Shown: positions 39,388 to 48,607 of the stretch, in pieces
Numbering within the stretch: position 1 is the stretch's first letter
Layout: every line of letters starts with the position of its first letter
From: an uncultured Candidatus Saccharibacteria bacterium
GTDB taxonomy: Bacteria; Patescibacteriota; Saccharimonadia; Saccharimonadales; Saccharimonadaceae
Assembly (NCBI GenBank): GCA_938046115.1
Contig: CALIXX010000039.1
Span: 1 to 53,366, forward strand
DNA: 53,366 nt
Direction: 5' to 3'
Position numbers and translations under genes: made by a program
Notes under the pieces: model-generated
Told to the model about the DNA's origin: nothing
The model's input: the letters and a program-made list of their open reading frames with translations, nothing else
Database searches by the model: none

Positions 39388-40188
39388 TCACCACTGGTAA
39401 ATCTCATCACCCGCAGCAATTGCCGCAGCGAGCGTCTCAGCCCGCCGGAGACGCCAATACGCCATCACTGCATAGATAAGAACTGCTACACCACCGGTCA
39501 GCACCGCATAGCCCACGCCGCGCACAACCCGTGTGTCACTCCCCTGGATAAATATCACATAGAGCGAAACTGCACCCACCAGTGGTGCTGCCGCTGCTGC
39601 AACCACCGCCCAGCGTGCCCGTACTACACGCTTACTAGCAAATGTCCGGGTATGCTGGCGTCGCGCCCAGACTGCAGCAAGGGCCGCCACCAGCCCAGCA
39701 CCAACTACCATGAGCAAATAGAGACGATTCGTCGCTTGGTTGGCATCGTCTACTGTTGTATTAAGCACACCAACAGCTGAGTCATACTGACTTACCGCTG
39801 TTTCTACATCTGTCAAATAGACTGCTGCAGCCTGCGTATCTTTGCTCGCGAAGGCTTGCGGAGCACGCCCAAGAAGCGTCTTGACAACTGAGGCTTTTTC
39901 CTTCACAGCTGCCGCATGACGGTTATATTCATCGCCAAGCTGCGCCGAAAATGAGTGCTCTGCCACCACTGCAAAGGCTGTTGCAGCCTGTTTGGCTCGT
40001 TCATCAATAGAGTCCTTCTTGGGCTGAGTGGCATAAAGCTCACGTGTAAAGGCTTGATAGGCTGTGCTCGCTCGCTTAACCACTGTAATATCGGCTTGGT
40101 TGGCCAGTGGCGTTGCATGAGTCTGAGCACTGCCAACACTAAGTGCTGCTAATATGATGAGTGTTCCTGCAAGCAGCCAACGCCTCAT
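39388..40188 (-). CDS. exported membrane protein in the heat-shock operon, unknown function
   Basis: About 266 residues: signal peptide-like start (MRRWLLAGTLIILAALSVGSAQTHA), a helical extracytosolic domain (about 25-150, rich in Ala, with coiled-coil character), then one membrane helix, a basic loop and two more helices. GGAG 8 bases before the ATG at 40188 selects this start over the GTG at 40197. It begins 11 bases after the grpE stop and so should be co-transcribed with hrcA and grpE. I do not recognise the family; a role in envelope stress is only a guess. Confidence 0.7.
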   Translation of the reverse strand: MRRWLLAGTLIILAALSVGSAQTHATPLANQADITVVKRASTAYQAFTRELYATQPKKDSIDERAKQAATAFAVVAEHSFSAQLGDEYNRHAAAVKEKASVVKTLLGRAPQAFASKDTQAAAVYLTDVETAVSQYDSAVGVLNTTVDDANQATNRLYLLMVVGAGLVAALAAVWARRQHTRTFASKRVVRARWAVVAAAAAPLVGAVSLYVIFIQGSDTRVVRGVGYAVLTGGVAVLIYAVMAYWRLRRAETLAAAIAAGDEIYQW

Positions 40189-40199
40189 CCCACTCACTC

Positions 40200-40676
40200 C
40201 TACGGCTGCCGGCTGACCCGCACCATAGCATGGCGCAGGACGTGGCCATCAAGCTTATAGCCGCGCTGCAGCTCTTCACTAATAATTTCTTTGTCACCAC
40301 CTTCATCATCCATCGAGATGGCTTCGTGGAGGTCTGGATCGAACTCGGTCGTGCCAAGCTCAACCACGATCGGCTTAAGCTTGAACTCTGCCATCAAGCC
40401 ATCGAGCTTCTTCGACATCGCCACTACTCCACTTGCCCAAGTATCATTCTGAAGTTTCTTGGGGACGTTGGCAGTGGCGCGCTCGATCGTATCAATCACG
40501 GGTAGGAGCTTGCGAATTGCTTGCTGAGTGCCCGCTGCCTTAGCCTGGGCCTTCTCTGCATCAACGCGCTTGCGATAATTCTCAAAGTCTGCTCTGGTGC
40601 GCTGCAAATCTTGCGTGAGCTCACCAATCTGCTGCTCGAGCTCGGCTATATTTGGCGCTTTCTTGTGTTTTGTCAT
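40200..40676 (-). CDS. grpE: nucleotide exchange factor GrpE
   Basis: Releases ADP from DnaK. About 158 residues: a long N-terminal coiled coil (NIAELEQQIGELTQDLQRTRADFENYRKRV), then the four-helix part and the C-terminal beta domain ending in the GrpE signature region (EVISEELQRGYKLDGHVLRHAMVRVS in outline, read here as LQRGYKLDGHVLRHAMVRV). AGGAGGA 9 bases before the ATG at 40676 fixes the start; an ATG nine bases earlier would be too close to it. Confidence 0.95.
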   Translation of the reverse strand: MTKHKKAPNIAELEQQIGELTQDLQRTRADFENYRKRVDAEKAQAKAAGTQQAIRKLLPVIDTIERATANVPKKLQNDTWASGVVAMSKKLDGLMAEFKLKPIVVELGTTEFDPDLHEAISMDDEGGDKEIISEELQRGYKLDGHVLRHAMVRVSRQP

Positions 40677-40789
40677 CGATATCATTCCTCCTGCCTAGTG
40701 GTGTTGCCTGTGGCGCCGAGCAGGCTGCTCAGCTGTCTTATTCTCCATAGTATAACACGATTGCAATGCAAATAACAGTGGTCGTGCCA

Positions 40790-41500
40790 TCATAATATCT
40801 CCTCTAGCATCACCCCGGTGCGCTTGACCAGCTCGATGGTACGGCGATAGTGCTGGCGCATCGGGCCAATCACACCAATGTAGCTGCGGTCGCTATAGGG
40901 CGAGCGAAATTTACTAATGATGAGCGTTGCGTCGCTGCTCTTACCGATGGGGTTCTCGCTACCAATATAGACGTTAAGTGGCTCATTGGGCCGAGCTTCG
41001 CGCAGCCACGGCTCGATATTGTCAATCAAATGCGCGACTGATTGAACATGCTTGCCCTCAAGAAACTCTGGCTGGCTAAAGAGCCGGCTAATGCCATTCA
41101 TATAGAGCTCACTGCCGATGGTAGCAAAACCGAGGTTGCCCGTAAGCTCAACGAGGCTATCCACCGCACTGCGAATAGCTCGGTCGGCCGCATCAAGATG
41201 TGAGTTGACGTGCGCTTCGATAGCCTTGGTGCTGTGGTCAATTCCGCTGGGGAGCTCACTCATCTGAGCGTTGGTGATGCCGTTGACGTAGAAGCGGTAG
41301 CCCTTGCTGGTGGGGATACGCCCAGCACTGGTGTGCGGCGCCTTGACGAAGCCCATCTCCTCGAGCTTGGCCATCTCGCTGCGGATGGTTGCACTAGACA
41401 CACCAAATAGCTTCGCCAGCGTCACGCTCCCCACAGGGGCAGCGATCTCAGCGTATTGCTCGATGATGGCAGAAAGAATCGCTTGTTGCCGTTCGGTCAT
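40790..41500 (-). CDS. hrcA: heat-shock repressor HrcA
   Basis: Repressor of the dnaK/grpE regulon, binding CIRCE. About 236 residues: an N-terminal winged helix (residues 1-75: ERQQAILSAIIEQYAEIAAPVGS, SSATIRSEMAKLEEMGFVKAPHTSAGRIPT), then a GAF-like domain and the conserved C-terminal GPMRQHYRRTIELV. The ATG at 41500 lies exactly six bases after TATAAT, so the mRNA is probably leaderless; the longer frame would begin inside the promoter. A CIRCE element covers the -35 box, giving autoregulation. Confidence 0.95.
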   Translation of the reverse strand: MTERQQAILSAIIEQYAEIAAPVGSVTLAKLFGVSSATIRSEMAKLEEMGFVKAPHTSAGRIPTSKGYRFYVNGITNAQMSELPSGIDHSTKAIEAHVNSHLDAADRAIRSAVDSLVELTGNLGFATIGSELYMNGISRLFSQPEFLEGKHVQSVAHLIDNIEPWLREARPNEPLNVYIGSENPIGKSSDATLIISKFRSPYSDRSYIGVIGPMRQHYRRTIELVKRTGVMLEEIL

Positions 41501-41506
41501 GATCGC

Positions 41507-41536
41507 ATTATAGCGCAGAATTGGCACTCTCGTCAA
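41507..41536 (-). promoter_or_regulatory. hrcA promoter, leaderless geometry
   Basis: On the minus strand TTGACG (41531-41536), an 18-base spacer and TATAAT (41507-41512), six bases before the ATG. Confidence 0.65.
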
Positions 41537-41547
41537 TAGAGTGCTAA
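41521..41547. promoter_or_regulatory. CIRCE operator of hrcA
   Basis: TTGGCACTC-N9-GAGTGCTAA, one mismatch from consensus, overlapping the -35 box and spacer of the hrcA promoter. Confidence 0.9.
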
Positions 41548-41761
41548 TGAGTTAGTGGAAGATGTAGCCTATTTCTTGCTGCTGAGCCTCGTCTGCTAGC
41601 GAAACGCGTCACAGCGATCTATCCTTCTGTTCCTTGGTCGTTGAGATCATGCCGCTTGATTATTGCACTCTCGATCATTTCACGGTGCGGGAGTGATGAC
41701 AACATACATGCGGTAGTTGCTACCTCTGTCACTCTGCTATTTCTTTTCACTATTCTACCTA

Positions 41762-42070
41762 TCAAGACTGGCGCTCCTTACACTGAGTGATTAGCTGGCT
41801 CAGTTCATTTCTTGCCTGCAGATTCTGCTGCTTGAGCCGATCCATAGCACGTACGATGGCCTTGCCTAGGTCAGGGTCACCATCTGCAATATCGAAGCAA
41901 TTTTTCCAGAGCTCACTATATGTCCAGGCAGTCATCGCTATCCTGCGGCGCAGCTCGGCTGCTCGCGGACAGCCATAGCACTGCTTGGGGATATAAGAAG
42001 CCGCAGATATATCTGGCTCATCAAGCCCCTCCACAATGCCATAAAATTCTCGTTCTTTGTCTGATGCCAT
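41762..42070 (-). CDS. CxxC-motif protein A (paralogue of the next gene)
   Basis: About 102 residues from the ATG at 42070; the frame can also start at a TTG (42109). The only landmark is YIPKQCYGCPRAAELRRRI, a CxxC motif followed by a helical, Gln-rich part ending in ITQCKERQS. The same IP-(K/R)-Q-C-x2-C-P-x3-E-(L/I)-R pattern occurs in the neighbouring gene at 42137-42646, so the two are a local duplication. A paired cysteine motif could bind a metal or form a disulphide. No function known to me. Confidence 0.55.
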   Translation of the reverse strand: MASDKEREFYGIVEGLDEPDISAASYIPKQCYGCPRAAELRRRIAMTAWTYSELWKNCFDIADGDPDLGKAIVRAMDRLKQQNLQARNELSQLITQCKERQS

Positions 42071-42136
42071 CAGTTTTTTGTATATTCCTCTGTCGTTATT
42101 TATTGGCAAAATAGGCTGCTATTGGTCGGAGGTGTC

Positions 42137-42646
42137 TCATTCGGATGGGTCCTGCTCACTTCTGCCAGTACGACGGACTGTCGCTACTTCGTCACTCTCC
42201 CCGTCAGGCATAATAGTGGGTGAGCCGCACACCTTTACGACTATAGTTTTATCTTCACTCGTACATTCTACAGGCCCAGGGCAATCATCATTTTCTTGCA
42301 CCGACTGCCGCGAGCAAAGTATATCAAGTATATCACTATAATAATTGTATTTTGCCGCTAATTCCTTCCGTATCTCACTTCGAACTTTTTCCGTCTGCTC
42401 CGAGTTTTTAAGAATATCATCTATCTCATCCTCAGCTTTTCCATGCGCCTGCAAGTATTCAGTTATGTCTTCCTGATTTGCTCGAAACCCCGTGTTAGCG
42501 AGCGCCTTGCGAGCTGTTTCTAAAAGCTTAATTGCATCTCTTATCTCTCGGTACTGCGGACAATCCCGGCACTGTCTGGGAATTATATCATTATAATCTG
42601 GGCCAGCATCAATTTGTCTGGCAATATCATCAAGCTGCTCTTTCAC
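42137..42646 (-). CDS. CxxC-motif protein B (paralogue)
   Basis: About 169 residues from a GTG at 42646, chosen because a textbook promoter (TTGACA-17-TACACT, 42657-42685 minus) lies inside the longer open frame, which otherwise starts at a TTG. Contains DIIPRQCRDCPQYREIRDAI, shared with protein A, a helical middle part, and a C-terminal region with further cysteines (ILCSRQ, DDCPGPVECTS, KVCGS). From this start the motif stands at a similar distance from the N-terminus in both proteins. Function unknown. Confidence 0.5.
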   Translation of the reverse strand: MKEQLDDIARQIDAGPDYNDIIPRQCRDCPQYREIRDAIKLLETARKALANTGFRANQEDITEYLQAHGKAEDEIDDILKNSEQTEKVRSEIRKELAAKYNYYSDILDILCSRQSVQENDDCPGPVECTSEDKTIVVKVCGSPTIMPDGESDEVATVRRTGRSEQDPSE

Positions 42647-42656
42647 AATATCAGGT

Positions 42657-42685
42657 AGTGTAGCGATTTTTTGCCCTGTTGTCAA
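42657..42685 (-). promoter_or_regulatory. promoter of the CxxC pair
   Basis: On the minus strand perfect TTGACA (42680-42685), a 17-base spacer and TACACT (42657-42662). Confidence 0.55.
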
Positions 42686-42699
42686 TCTGAGTAAAATTT

Positions 42700-42723
42700 G
42701 AGCTGCCAAAACTCTGGCAGCTC
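42700..42723 (-). terminator. perfect 9-bp hairpin between LssY_C and CxxC genes
   Basis: GAGCTGCCA (42700-42708) pairs with TGGCAGCTC (42715-42723). On the minus strand it is followed by AAATTTT, so it may end the LssY_C transcript, although it is over 200 bases past that stop. Confidence 0.35.
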
Positions 42724-42931
42724 TCGCACCTCTCGTTGTTATCGCCCCTTTCCTGGAAAATTGGTAATGATGAATATTATTCGTGAATATTCAGCTCTTA
42801 TCCCTGAGACTGCTGGGGTTAATTGTTATGATCGATAGTAGCTTTATCAGATACAATAGACTACCCTTCTTGCCCGCATCAGAATAGAAACAGCGCAATA
42901 GTACCGAGCATAGCCTACAAATCTGCGGCCA

Positions 42932-44362
42932 TTACTTCCCACTGCGTGCCCGCGTGAAGCGCCGGGCAGCGTCGGTGGAGAACATGAGCACGATGACGAT
43001 GTTGACGCCAATGAAGAGCAGTGTGCCAGCCGCCGACCATGTAACCCTGCCGATGGTCAGCCCAAATGAACTAATCACCGCTGCGAGGCTGGCGATGCTC
43101 ATCAGCAAAATCCGCGAGCGGTCGCTGCCGCGGAAGGTCAGCCCCGCAAGAAAAATCACGATGCCAATCCACGTCGTCGATACAATTGCTGAGATAGTCG
43201 CTACGATATGCGTCGCATTCTCAATACTGTGCAGCGGCAGGCCACTGTCGTGAAAAATCCGCACCACCTCCATGCGCAAGTGGCTAAAGTTGAGAATCTC
43301 GAAGAAGGTACTCATCGTGGCCACAGCAATCGCCAGGCCAATCATAATAATCCCAAGGGCGATCTGTGGTGGGCGGCGACTCAAAAATTGCGACATGAGG
43401 GTAGCGTGTTCATCGGGCATGGTCTCGTGCGCCGTTGCATCGAGGATTAAATCGGAGGGCGCGTCCTCGTCTTCGCTTGCTTTGGCGCGGACACGGCCAA
43501 GCTCAATAACGGGCAGATCGCCATCGGTAATAATATTATCTCCACCCCCGTTGCGTGAGTGGTAGCCCGTCGAGAAATCCTCCAGCACCGTGAGCTCAAT
43601 CGAACGAAGCGCACGCGTGACTGTCTTGACGACGTAGTCGCGCTCAATGTCGGTGTTTTCGTCGATCTTATGCGTCACTTGCAAGGTAAAGATTGATAGC
43701 CCCACACTCTTGTCGTACGTACCAGCTGCGAGCCAGTCCACCTGATGCCCACCGGGCAACAACCACCCCTGAGGGCAACGCCAGAAACGTACGTGGTGGC
43801 GCTTGCCTGGGTTGCCATCGATCTCCTGCTGGTAGGCAAAGTCCTGCTGTCGGCCAAACAGTACTAGGGGCGAAACGGGTGCATTAGCATAGCTGCGGCG
43901 GGTTAGTGTGGCGAGGATAATCCGCCACGACGAGCGCACTGTCACATCATCAGCCAGCGCCCAGCCAGCGGCCGTCATAGCGCGGTGTAACTGGGCCTCG
44001 CTACCGCGAAAGGCGAGGTTGACCGGATCTCCGAGGAGGCCATCTGTGGTGCGTGTTCGGCCAATGAAATAATTAGGCACATAAATACTGCTTAAGATGC
44101 GGTGCAGGCGCGGCAATGCAAAATATGCCGTGATCACCCACACCACAGCAAAGAACCCTACCAGCCACCAGCCACCAGTGTGCCAGCCCTCGCGCCACAC
44201 CAGCCACACAAACCAAAACGATGCCACCCCCGCAAAAATAAAGAACCCTTGATCGACCAACGCCGTGGGCGACCACACTGGTCGGCGCAGCGCCAGAGAT
44301 GAACGCTGCTTATGCTCGGCATCACCTGGCTCAGCGGCAGCATGCGTGGCTGGCTTACTCAT
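42932..44362 (-). CDS. LssY_C-domain membrane protein
   Basis: 476 residues: two membrane helices near 38-80, a large soluble region that matches LssY_C (IGRTRTTDGLLGDPVNLAF, SEAQLHRAMTAAGWALADD, PLVLFGRQQDFAYQQE, HHVRFWR, WLAAGTYDKSVGLS, THKIDENTDIERDYV), and four more helices at the end. LssY_C is found alone or attached to PAP2/DedA proteins; its activity is not established. It overlaps the gmk gene by four bases and is therefore co-translated with it. Confidence 0.78.
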   Translation of the reverse strand: MSKPATHAAAEPGDAEHKQRSSLALRRPVWSPTALVDQGFFIFAGVASFWFVWLVWREGWHTGGWWLVGFFAVVWVITAYFALPRLHRILSSIYVPNYFIGRTRTTDGLLGDPVNLAFRGSEAQLHRAMTAAGWALADDVTVRSSWRIILATLTRRSYANAPVSPLVLFGRQQDFAYQQEIDGNPGKRHHVRFWRCPQGWLLPGGHQVDWLAAGTYDKSVGLSIFTLQVTHKIDENTDIERDYVVKTVTRALRSIELTVLEDFSTGYHSRNGGGDNIITDGDLPVIELGRVRAKASEDEDAPSDLILDATAHETMPDEHATLMSQFLSRRPPQIALGIIMIGLAIAVATMSTFFEILNFSHLRMEVVRIFHDSGLPLHSIENATHIVATISAIVSTTWIGIVIFLAGLTFRGSDRSRILLMSIASLAAVISSFGLTIGRVTWSAAGTLLFIGVNIVIVLMFSTDAARRFTRARSGK

Positions 44363-45084
44363 ACATGCTCCGGGTGCTCGCGCAAGAGGCTATCGAGCAA
44401 GTCTCGCGCCGCCAAGCGAGCTTCGTCGTCCTTGCGATTATACACATCTGGCTTGGAGGCAATTGCCCGCACAATGCGCGCCGTCTCGTCGATATCATCG
44501 TTGATGACAAAGTGGTAGTATGGAACTTCGAGTGCGTGAGTAATTTCGCGGATTGCACTGGTATAGCGCTTGGGCCACTCACGATCAAACTCCGCCTGCG
44601 AGGTATAGCGCACACTGAGGCGCCGCTGCCACTCTTGGAAGTTCGGTGGCAAGAGGAATATCGCGACCACGCCTGGGGAGAGCTTCTTGTACTCATCAAC
44701 ACCCTGCACATCAATATCCGTCACTGCAATCTTGCCTGCATCGCGAATATCCTGAATCTGCCTGACACCTGTACCATAGAGCGTTCCATGGACAAACTTC
44801 GCCTCGACAAAGGCACGGCTCTGCAACAGCTCTGCGGCAGTTGCTTCATCGATATAATGATAGTCGACCCCCTTTTGCTCCCACACACCTTTGTTTTGGC
44901 GAGGCTGACGGGTGGTGTACGAGACGATATCAGCAAACTCAGTGCTCGCGAGCAACCGCTGCTTCGTCGTATCCTTGCCAGCCCCCGAAATACCAACAAG
45001 TAGCACAATACGTGCATCACGAATTAAACGACATGCTGCCTCGGTTGGCTGATACTGTTCGATAAGTGATTGAAGATTCGTCAT
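44359..45084 (-). CDS. gmk: guanylate kinase-like protein
   Basis: Expected to phosphorylate GMP to GDP. About 241 residues: P-loop VGISGAGKDTTKQ, the GMP-binding SYTTRQPRQNKGVWEQKGVDYHYI with the conserved TTRxPR, ILTDIDVQG-like segment (VTDIDVQGVDEYKK), and the R-rich lid. It is longer than typical Gmk at both ends, with about 25 extra N-terminal residues, and the P-loop is slightly atypical (GKD for GKS/GKT), so another NMP could be the substrate. TATGAT (45091-45096, minus) ends exactly six bases before the ATG at 45084, which sets the start. Confidence 0.82.
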   Translation of the reverse strand: MTNLQSLIEQYQPTEAACRLIRDARIVLLVGISGAGKDTTKQRLLASTEFADIVSYTTRQPRQNKGVWEQKGVDYHYIDEATAAELLQSRAFVEAKFVHGTLYGTGVRQIQDIRDAGKIAVTDIDVQGVDEYKKLSPGVVAIFLLPPNFQEWQRRLSVRYTSQAEFDREWPKRYTSAIREITHALEVPYYHFVINDDIDETARIVRAIASKPDVYNRKDDEARLAARDLLDSLLREHPEHV

Positions 45085-45139
45085 AGTCATATCATATTTA
45101 TGATAGCACACAATGGCGAGACGATTACGCGTCTTGCAG

Positions 45140-46099
45140 CTAATCTCGCCTGAGCATTATTGTAAAGGCTTCGCTCGGGATATCCACCTTACCAAAGCGT
45201 TTCATACGCTGCTTGCCCTTGGCCTGCTTGGCAAGGAGCTTTTTGCGCCGCGATACATCACCACCATACAGCTTGGCCGTCACATCTTTGCGGTAGGCGC
45301 TTAGGTCCTCGCGGGCAATAAACTTACCGCCAATTGCTGCCTGCAAGCTTACCTGGAAACTCTGGCGCGGCACAACCTCCTTCAGCTTCTTCACCACCTG
45401 GCGCCCTAACGCATGGGCTTCGGTGCGGTGGCACATAATACTCAGGGCATCCACCATTTCCCCGGCAACGTAGAAATCCACCCGCACCAAATCCTCTGCT
45501 TGGTAGCCCCGCAGTTCATAATTAAACGAGCCGTAGCCGCTGGTAATACTCTTCAGCTGGTCGTAAAAATCCGTTAGCAAATTAGCCAGTGGCGCCGTGA
45601 ACGACACCAGGGCGCGCTCATCGATATAGCTAATGTTGCTCTGCACGCCGCGCTTGGTGACAATCAGCTGAATCACCGCACCGATATATTCCTGCGGCAC
45701 GACGATCTCACCATTAATCCACGGCTCACGGATCTGGGTAATCTTAGTGATAGGTGGCAGATCAGCAGCAGATTTAATATCCTGCTCGCTGCCGTCTGTC
45801 ATCGTCACCTTGTAGTCGGTGCTGGGGTTGGTGACAACTAAATCAAGTGCATACTCACGCTCGAGCCGCTCGCGAATGATATCCATATGCAAGAGGCCAA
45901 GGAAACCAATCCGCACGCCAAAGCCAAGCACCGGTGAGTTCTCTGGCTCAAACTGCAGGGCGCTATCACTCAAGCTCAGCTTCTCGATCGCTTCTTTCAG
46001 GTCATTGTAATCTTCGTTGCTCACCGGGAAAAACCCCGCATAGACGAAGGGCTTGACTTCTTTGTAGCCAGGGAGGGGCTGGACGGTTATCACTGTCAT
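45140..46099 (-). pseudogene. lepA: elongation factor 4 (LepA), C-terminal half, separated from its N-terminal half
   Basis: 319 residues that match LepA from domain III on: LPGYKEVKPFVYAGFFPVS, VRIGFLGLLHMDIIRERLEREY, EPWINGEIVVPQEYIG, the VDALSIMCHRTEAH segment and the LepA-specific C-terminal domain (YGGDVSRRKKLLAKQ, KRMKRFG-like, ending MLRRD). The GTPase domain and domain II lie 6.7 kb away at 52784. TATAAT ends 7 bases before this ATG, so this half could be expressed on its own as part of a split protein. Whether it is a broken gene or a functional two-piece factor cannot be told. Sequence is intact to its natural end. Confidence 0.9.
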
Positions 46100-46135
46100 A
46101 TTTGATATTATAGCAAGTTTTGCAGCAGAGGAGAA

Positions 46136-47609
46136 TTATCCTTCTTGCAAGGATTCCTCATGCTCCACAGATGAATTAAGACGCTCTTCGCGGTAGTGCT
46201 GAATCTGCAAGAACTGCTCGGGCGAGAGGCAAAACATTGGCCTATAGCCATCGATCGCTCTATACTTCTTCATCGCAATTCCAAGCTTTTTTGCAGTATA
46301 CTGCACACTGTCAAAAACAAACACCCAAGCGTTCGCTTGCTTCCATGATAGTCATGTAGCCTTCTGGGGCTTTTGGCACAATATAGCCATGATCGATCGA
46401 CCGCTGCCGAATAGTCTCCTGCTCGGCAGGTGAGTAATACTCCCCCAACTTCGCACCCCTCTGCCGGCAGTGCATACCTGTGATCAGCTGCTCTTGCTTT
46501 AGCTCTTCGATGACTCGAATCGTTGTTCGAGGACTAACACCAATCGCGCGAGCAATATCGTACGAAACGTGGTAATCTGTCGGCGGTGAACGAAAGTGCC
46601 CCCGCTCCGTTAGGCTTTGTCGCACGAGTGCTATTTGCTCACGTGTCAGTAATGTGCCACGTGAATCAGTTATAACATCACCTACTCGATCTTCTCCAAG
46701 ATATTTAAGCGCATGATCAACCACCTTCCTATGTACACCAAGATCACGCGCTGCCTGGCCTATTGATTTATAATCATCTGTTTGGCTTCGCCTGGGGTCT
46801 AGATAGTTTGCTCGTGATACCATCCACCATTGGCTTTTTATCTCTGTTAACTCACCAATCAAGTTAGTTACAAAATTCTTATTCGTCCGCAATGCCGTTC
46901 CGCAATCCGGCTGCTGAGCGATAAGTGCTGTGAGCTCACGCTTCGTTCGGTTACAGAGTGGCTCAGTGCTGTTCTGCTGCTGAAGGAGCTGCTCAGTCTT
47001 TTGTGTATCAAAGACATATGTCGCATTGCCATACTCATCACATACCAATATCGTGCGATTCAGCGAGGGTACGACCACCTCATAGTACGGTAGCTGGCAC
47101 ATCATAGTAGGGTCTACACTACCCTCAGTAATCATCACTTCTGGGCTATCTAGCGCAACTTCAAACTCATTCGCCAATAAGAATAGGACTGTCTTGAGCT
47201 TAGCCTGGGTCTTTGGTCGCTCATACGATTCAGCGCTTCCACTAGATCCATTTGGGCCACTTGGCTGCATGTCTGGTGGGACTATCACCAAATGGGACGT
47301 CGCAACTGCTGCAATACGCTGGTCGATTGCTCGTAGCTCAGCATCCTTCTCGCTGAGGTGATCAAGTACCTCTGCTGTATCATCAAGGCCATAGTAATGG
47401 AGCGCGGCATCTTCTGTCGCCGCATGGGTCGGCTGGGCGATAGTCGGCTGATGACTATATGCATCCTCTGCTGATTCAATTAGCTCAATCACCTCACTCA
47501 AAGCATGCTCAGCATAGCTATCAACCGTACTCACTGTCAGTGGCCGGTTAAGAATTTGATCCATCTGACCTACAAAGTCTAGAGATGATGTTTGATGACG
47601 CTGTTCCAT
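46136..47609 (-). pseudogene. HTH-repeat protein with a frameshift in a T run
   Basis: The frame from 47609 stops at 46311 (residue 432) just inside a third helix-turn-helix unit (TIMEASERLGVCF), and the next frame continues the same unit at once (DSVQYTAKKLGIAMKKYRA) to 46136. Removing one T from the TTTTT run near 46317-46321 joins them into about 490 residues. The C-terminal third contains three MerR/excisionase-like units; the first are KSIGQAARDLGVHRKVVDHAL and SYDIARAIGVSPRTTIRVIEEL. The N-terminal part is unrecognised. It may be a regulator typical of this lineage. Homopolymer sequencing error, phase variation and decay are all possible. Confidence 0.6.
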
Positions 47610-47882
47610 GGTTGTTTTGGTAGTACTACACTATAACTTCTAAATGATATGATGGGTTACTGTGTAAGTACTTATACTATACTAGCGTGGCGTCATGATG
47701 TCAAAAATCATACCCTTTCCTTGTCAAATCTTTGTCAAGATATATATTCCATCGTCTTATGTCCTGCCCATAAGGTGAATGTACATTGATTGGAAATTGT
47801 ATTCGAAAGTCGCAAAGCGAAGGTGGACTACTCAATAATTACTGTAATATACTCGATGCATCCCTGATCTCATCCTTGGAGC
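47610..47882. other. divergent intergenic stretch inside the lepA island
   Basis: 273 AT-rich bases between two divergent genes. Apart from the promoter that begins at 47883 I see no feature. Confidence 0.3.
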
Positions 47883-47911
47883 TTGACACATATGACTAAG
47901 CAATGCATAAT
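47883..47911 (+). promoter_or_regulatory. promoter of the gene at 47918, leaderless geometry
   Basis: Perfect TTGACA (47883-47888), a 17-base spacer and CATAAT (47906-47911), then exactly six bases to the ATG at 47918. Confidence 0.6.
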
Positions 47912-47917
47912 AACAGC

Positions 47918-48607
47918 ATGAACGAGTTTCTACCCAAAAACAGTAAACTGGACATCGGTCACGAATATACCGATCGGGACGACGATATTGTTAATGGCGC
48001 CCTCGATCTTCTACGGACACATTTTGAATTTTCTACCCCAGACTTAGCTGGTATTAGTATGATCTTAACACCAGATAAAATGCCACACGAAGCTGTAATC
48101 AACCGAATTGCCAGCGACTGGGAAGGCACGTCTACAGAGGATTGTGAACGCAAAGCGTTTTTATTCAATGCCGAAGAAATGTTTTTACCAGATGGATATC
48201 CAGAATCGTCACACGCAGAACCATATAGCACTCTACGAAGAGCAGCAAGAACCCTACGCCAACAACACCGTGAACAATATAACCTCTGTGAGAGTCAACC
48301 AAATAACTCAGTTAATGGAAGCTTGATGATAGTCGACATTCCGCACCCAGCTGCCTATGGAGTGGAGATACCACCAGCAGAGTTACGAGAGTTCTTTGTT
48401 CAGTGTTCTTATGATACTTTAGGAGGAAATCTACAAGGAGCCCAAACCCAAGGTCACGATACAGTATCAGTGGTAATAGTTGCTCCATCAGCGTTTTCTG
48501 CGGTAGCCGCAGAGGATGAATCACTATGGTATTGTCTAAGCCACTATGGTGGTACAGAGGTTAGGCCTACAGAATATCTGCACACAGTAACCACAAAAAC
48601 ACGGTAG
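47918..48607 (+). CDS. hypothetical protein in the lepA island
   Basis: 229 residues, acidic, no signal peptide or membrane segment. Visible stretches such as SLMIVDIPHPAAYGVEIPPAELREFF and SVVIVAPSAFSAVAAEDESLWYCLSHYGG suggest a folded alpha/beta protein, but no family is recognised. The start is decided by the promoter; the ATG at 47903 would be inside it. The only plus-strand gene of the island. Confidence 0.6.
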   Translation: MNEFLPKNSKLDIGHEYTDRDDDIVNGALDLLRTHFEFSTPDLAGISMILTPDKMPHEAVINRIASDWEGTSTEDCERKAFLFNAEEMFLPDGYPESSHAEPYSTLRRAARTLRQQHREQYNLCESQPNNSVNGSLMIVDIPHPAAYGVEIPPAELREFFVQCSYDTLGGNLQGAQTQGHDTVSVVIVAPSAFSAVAAEDESLWYCLSHYGGTEVRPTEYLHTVTTKTR

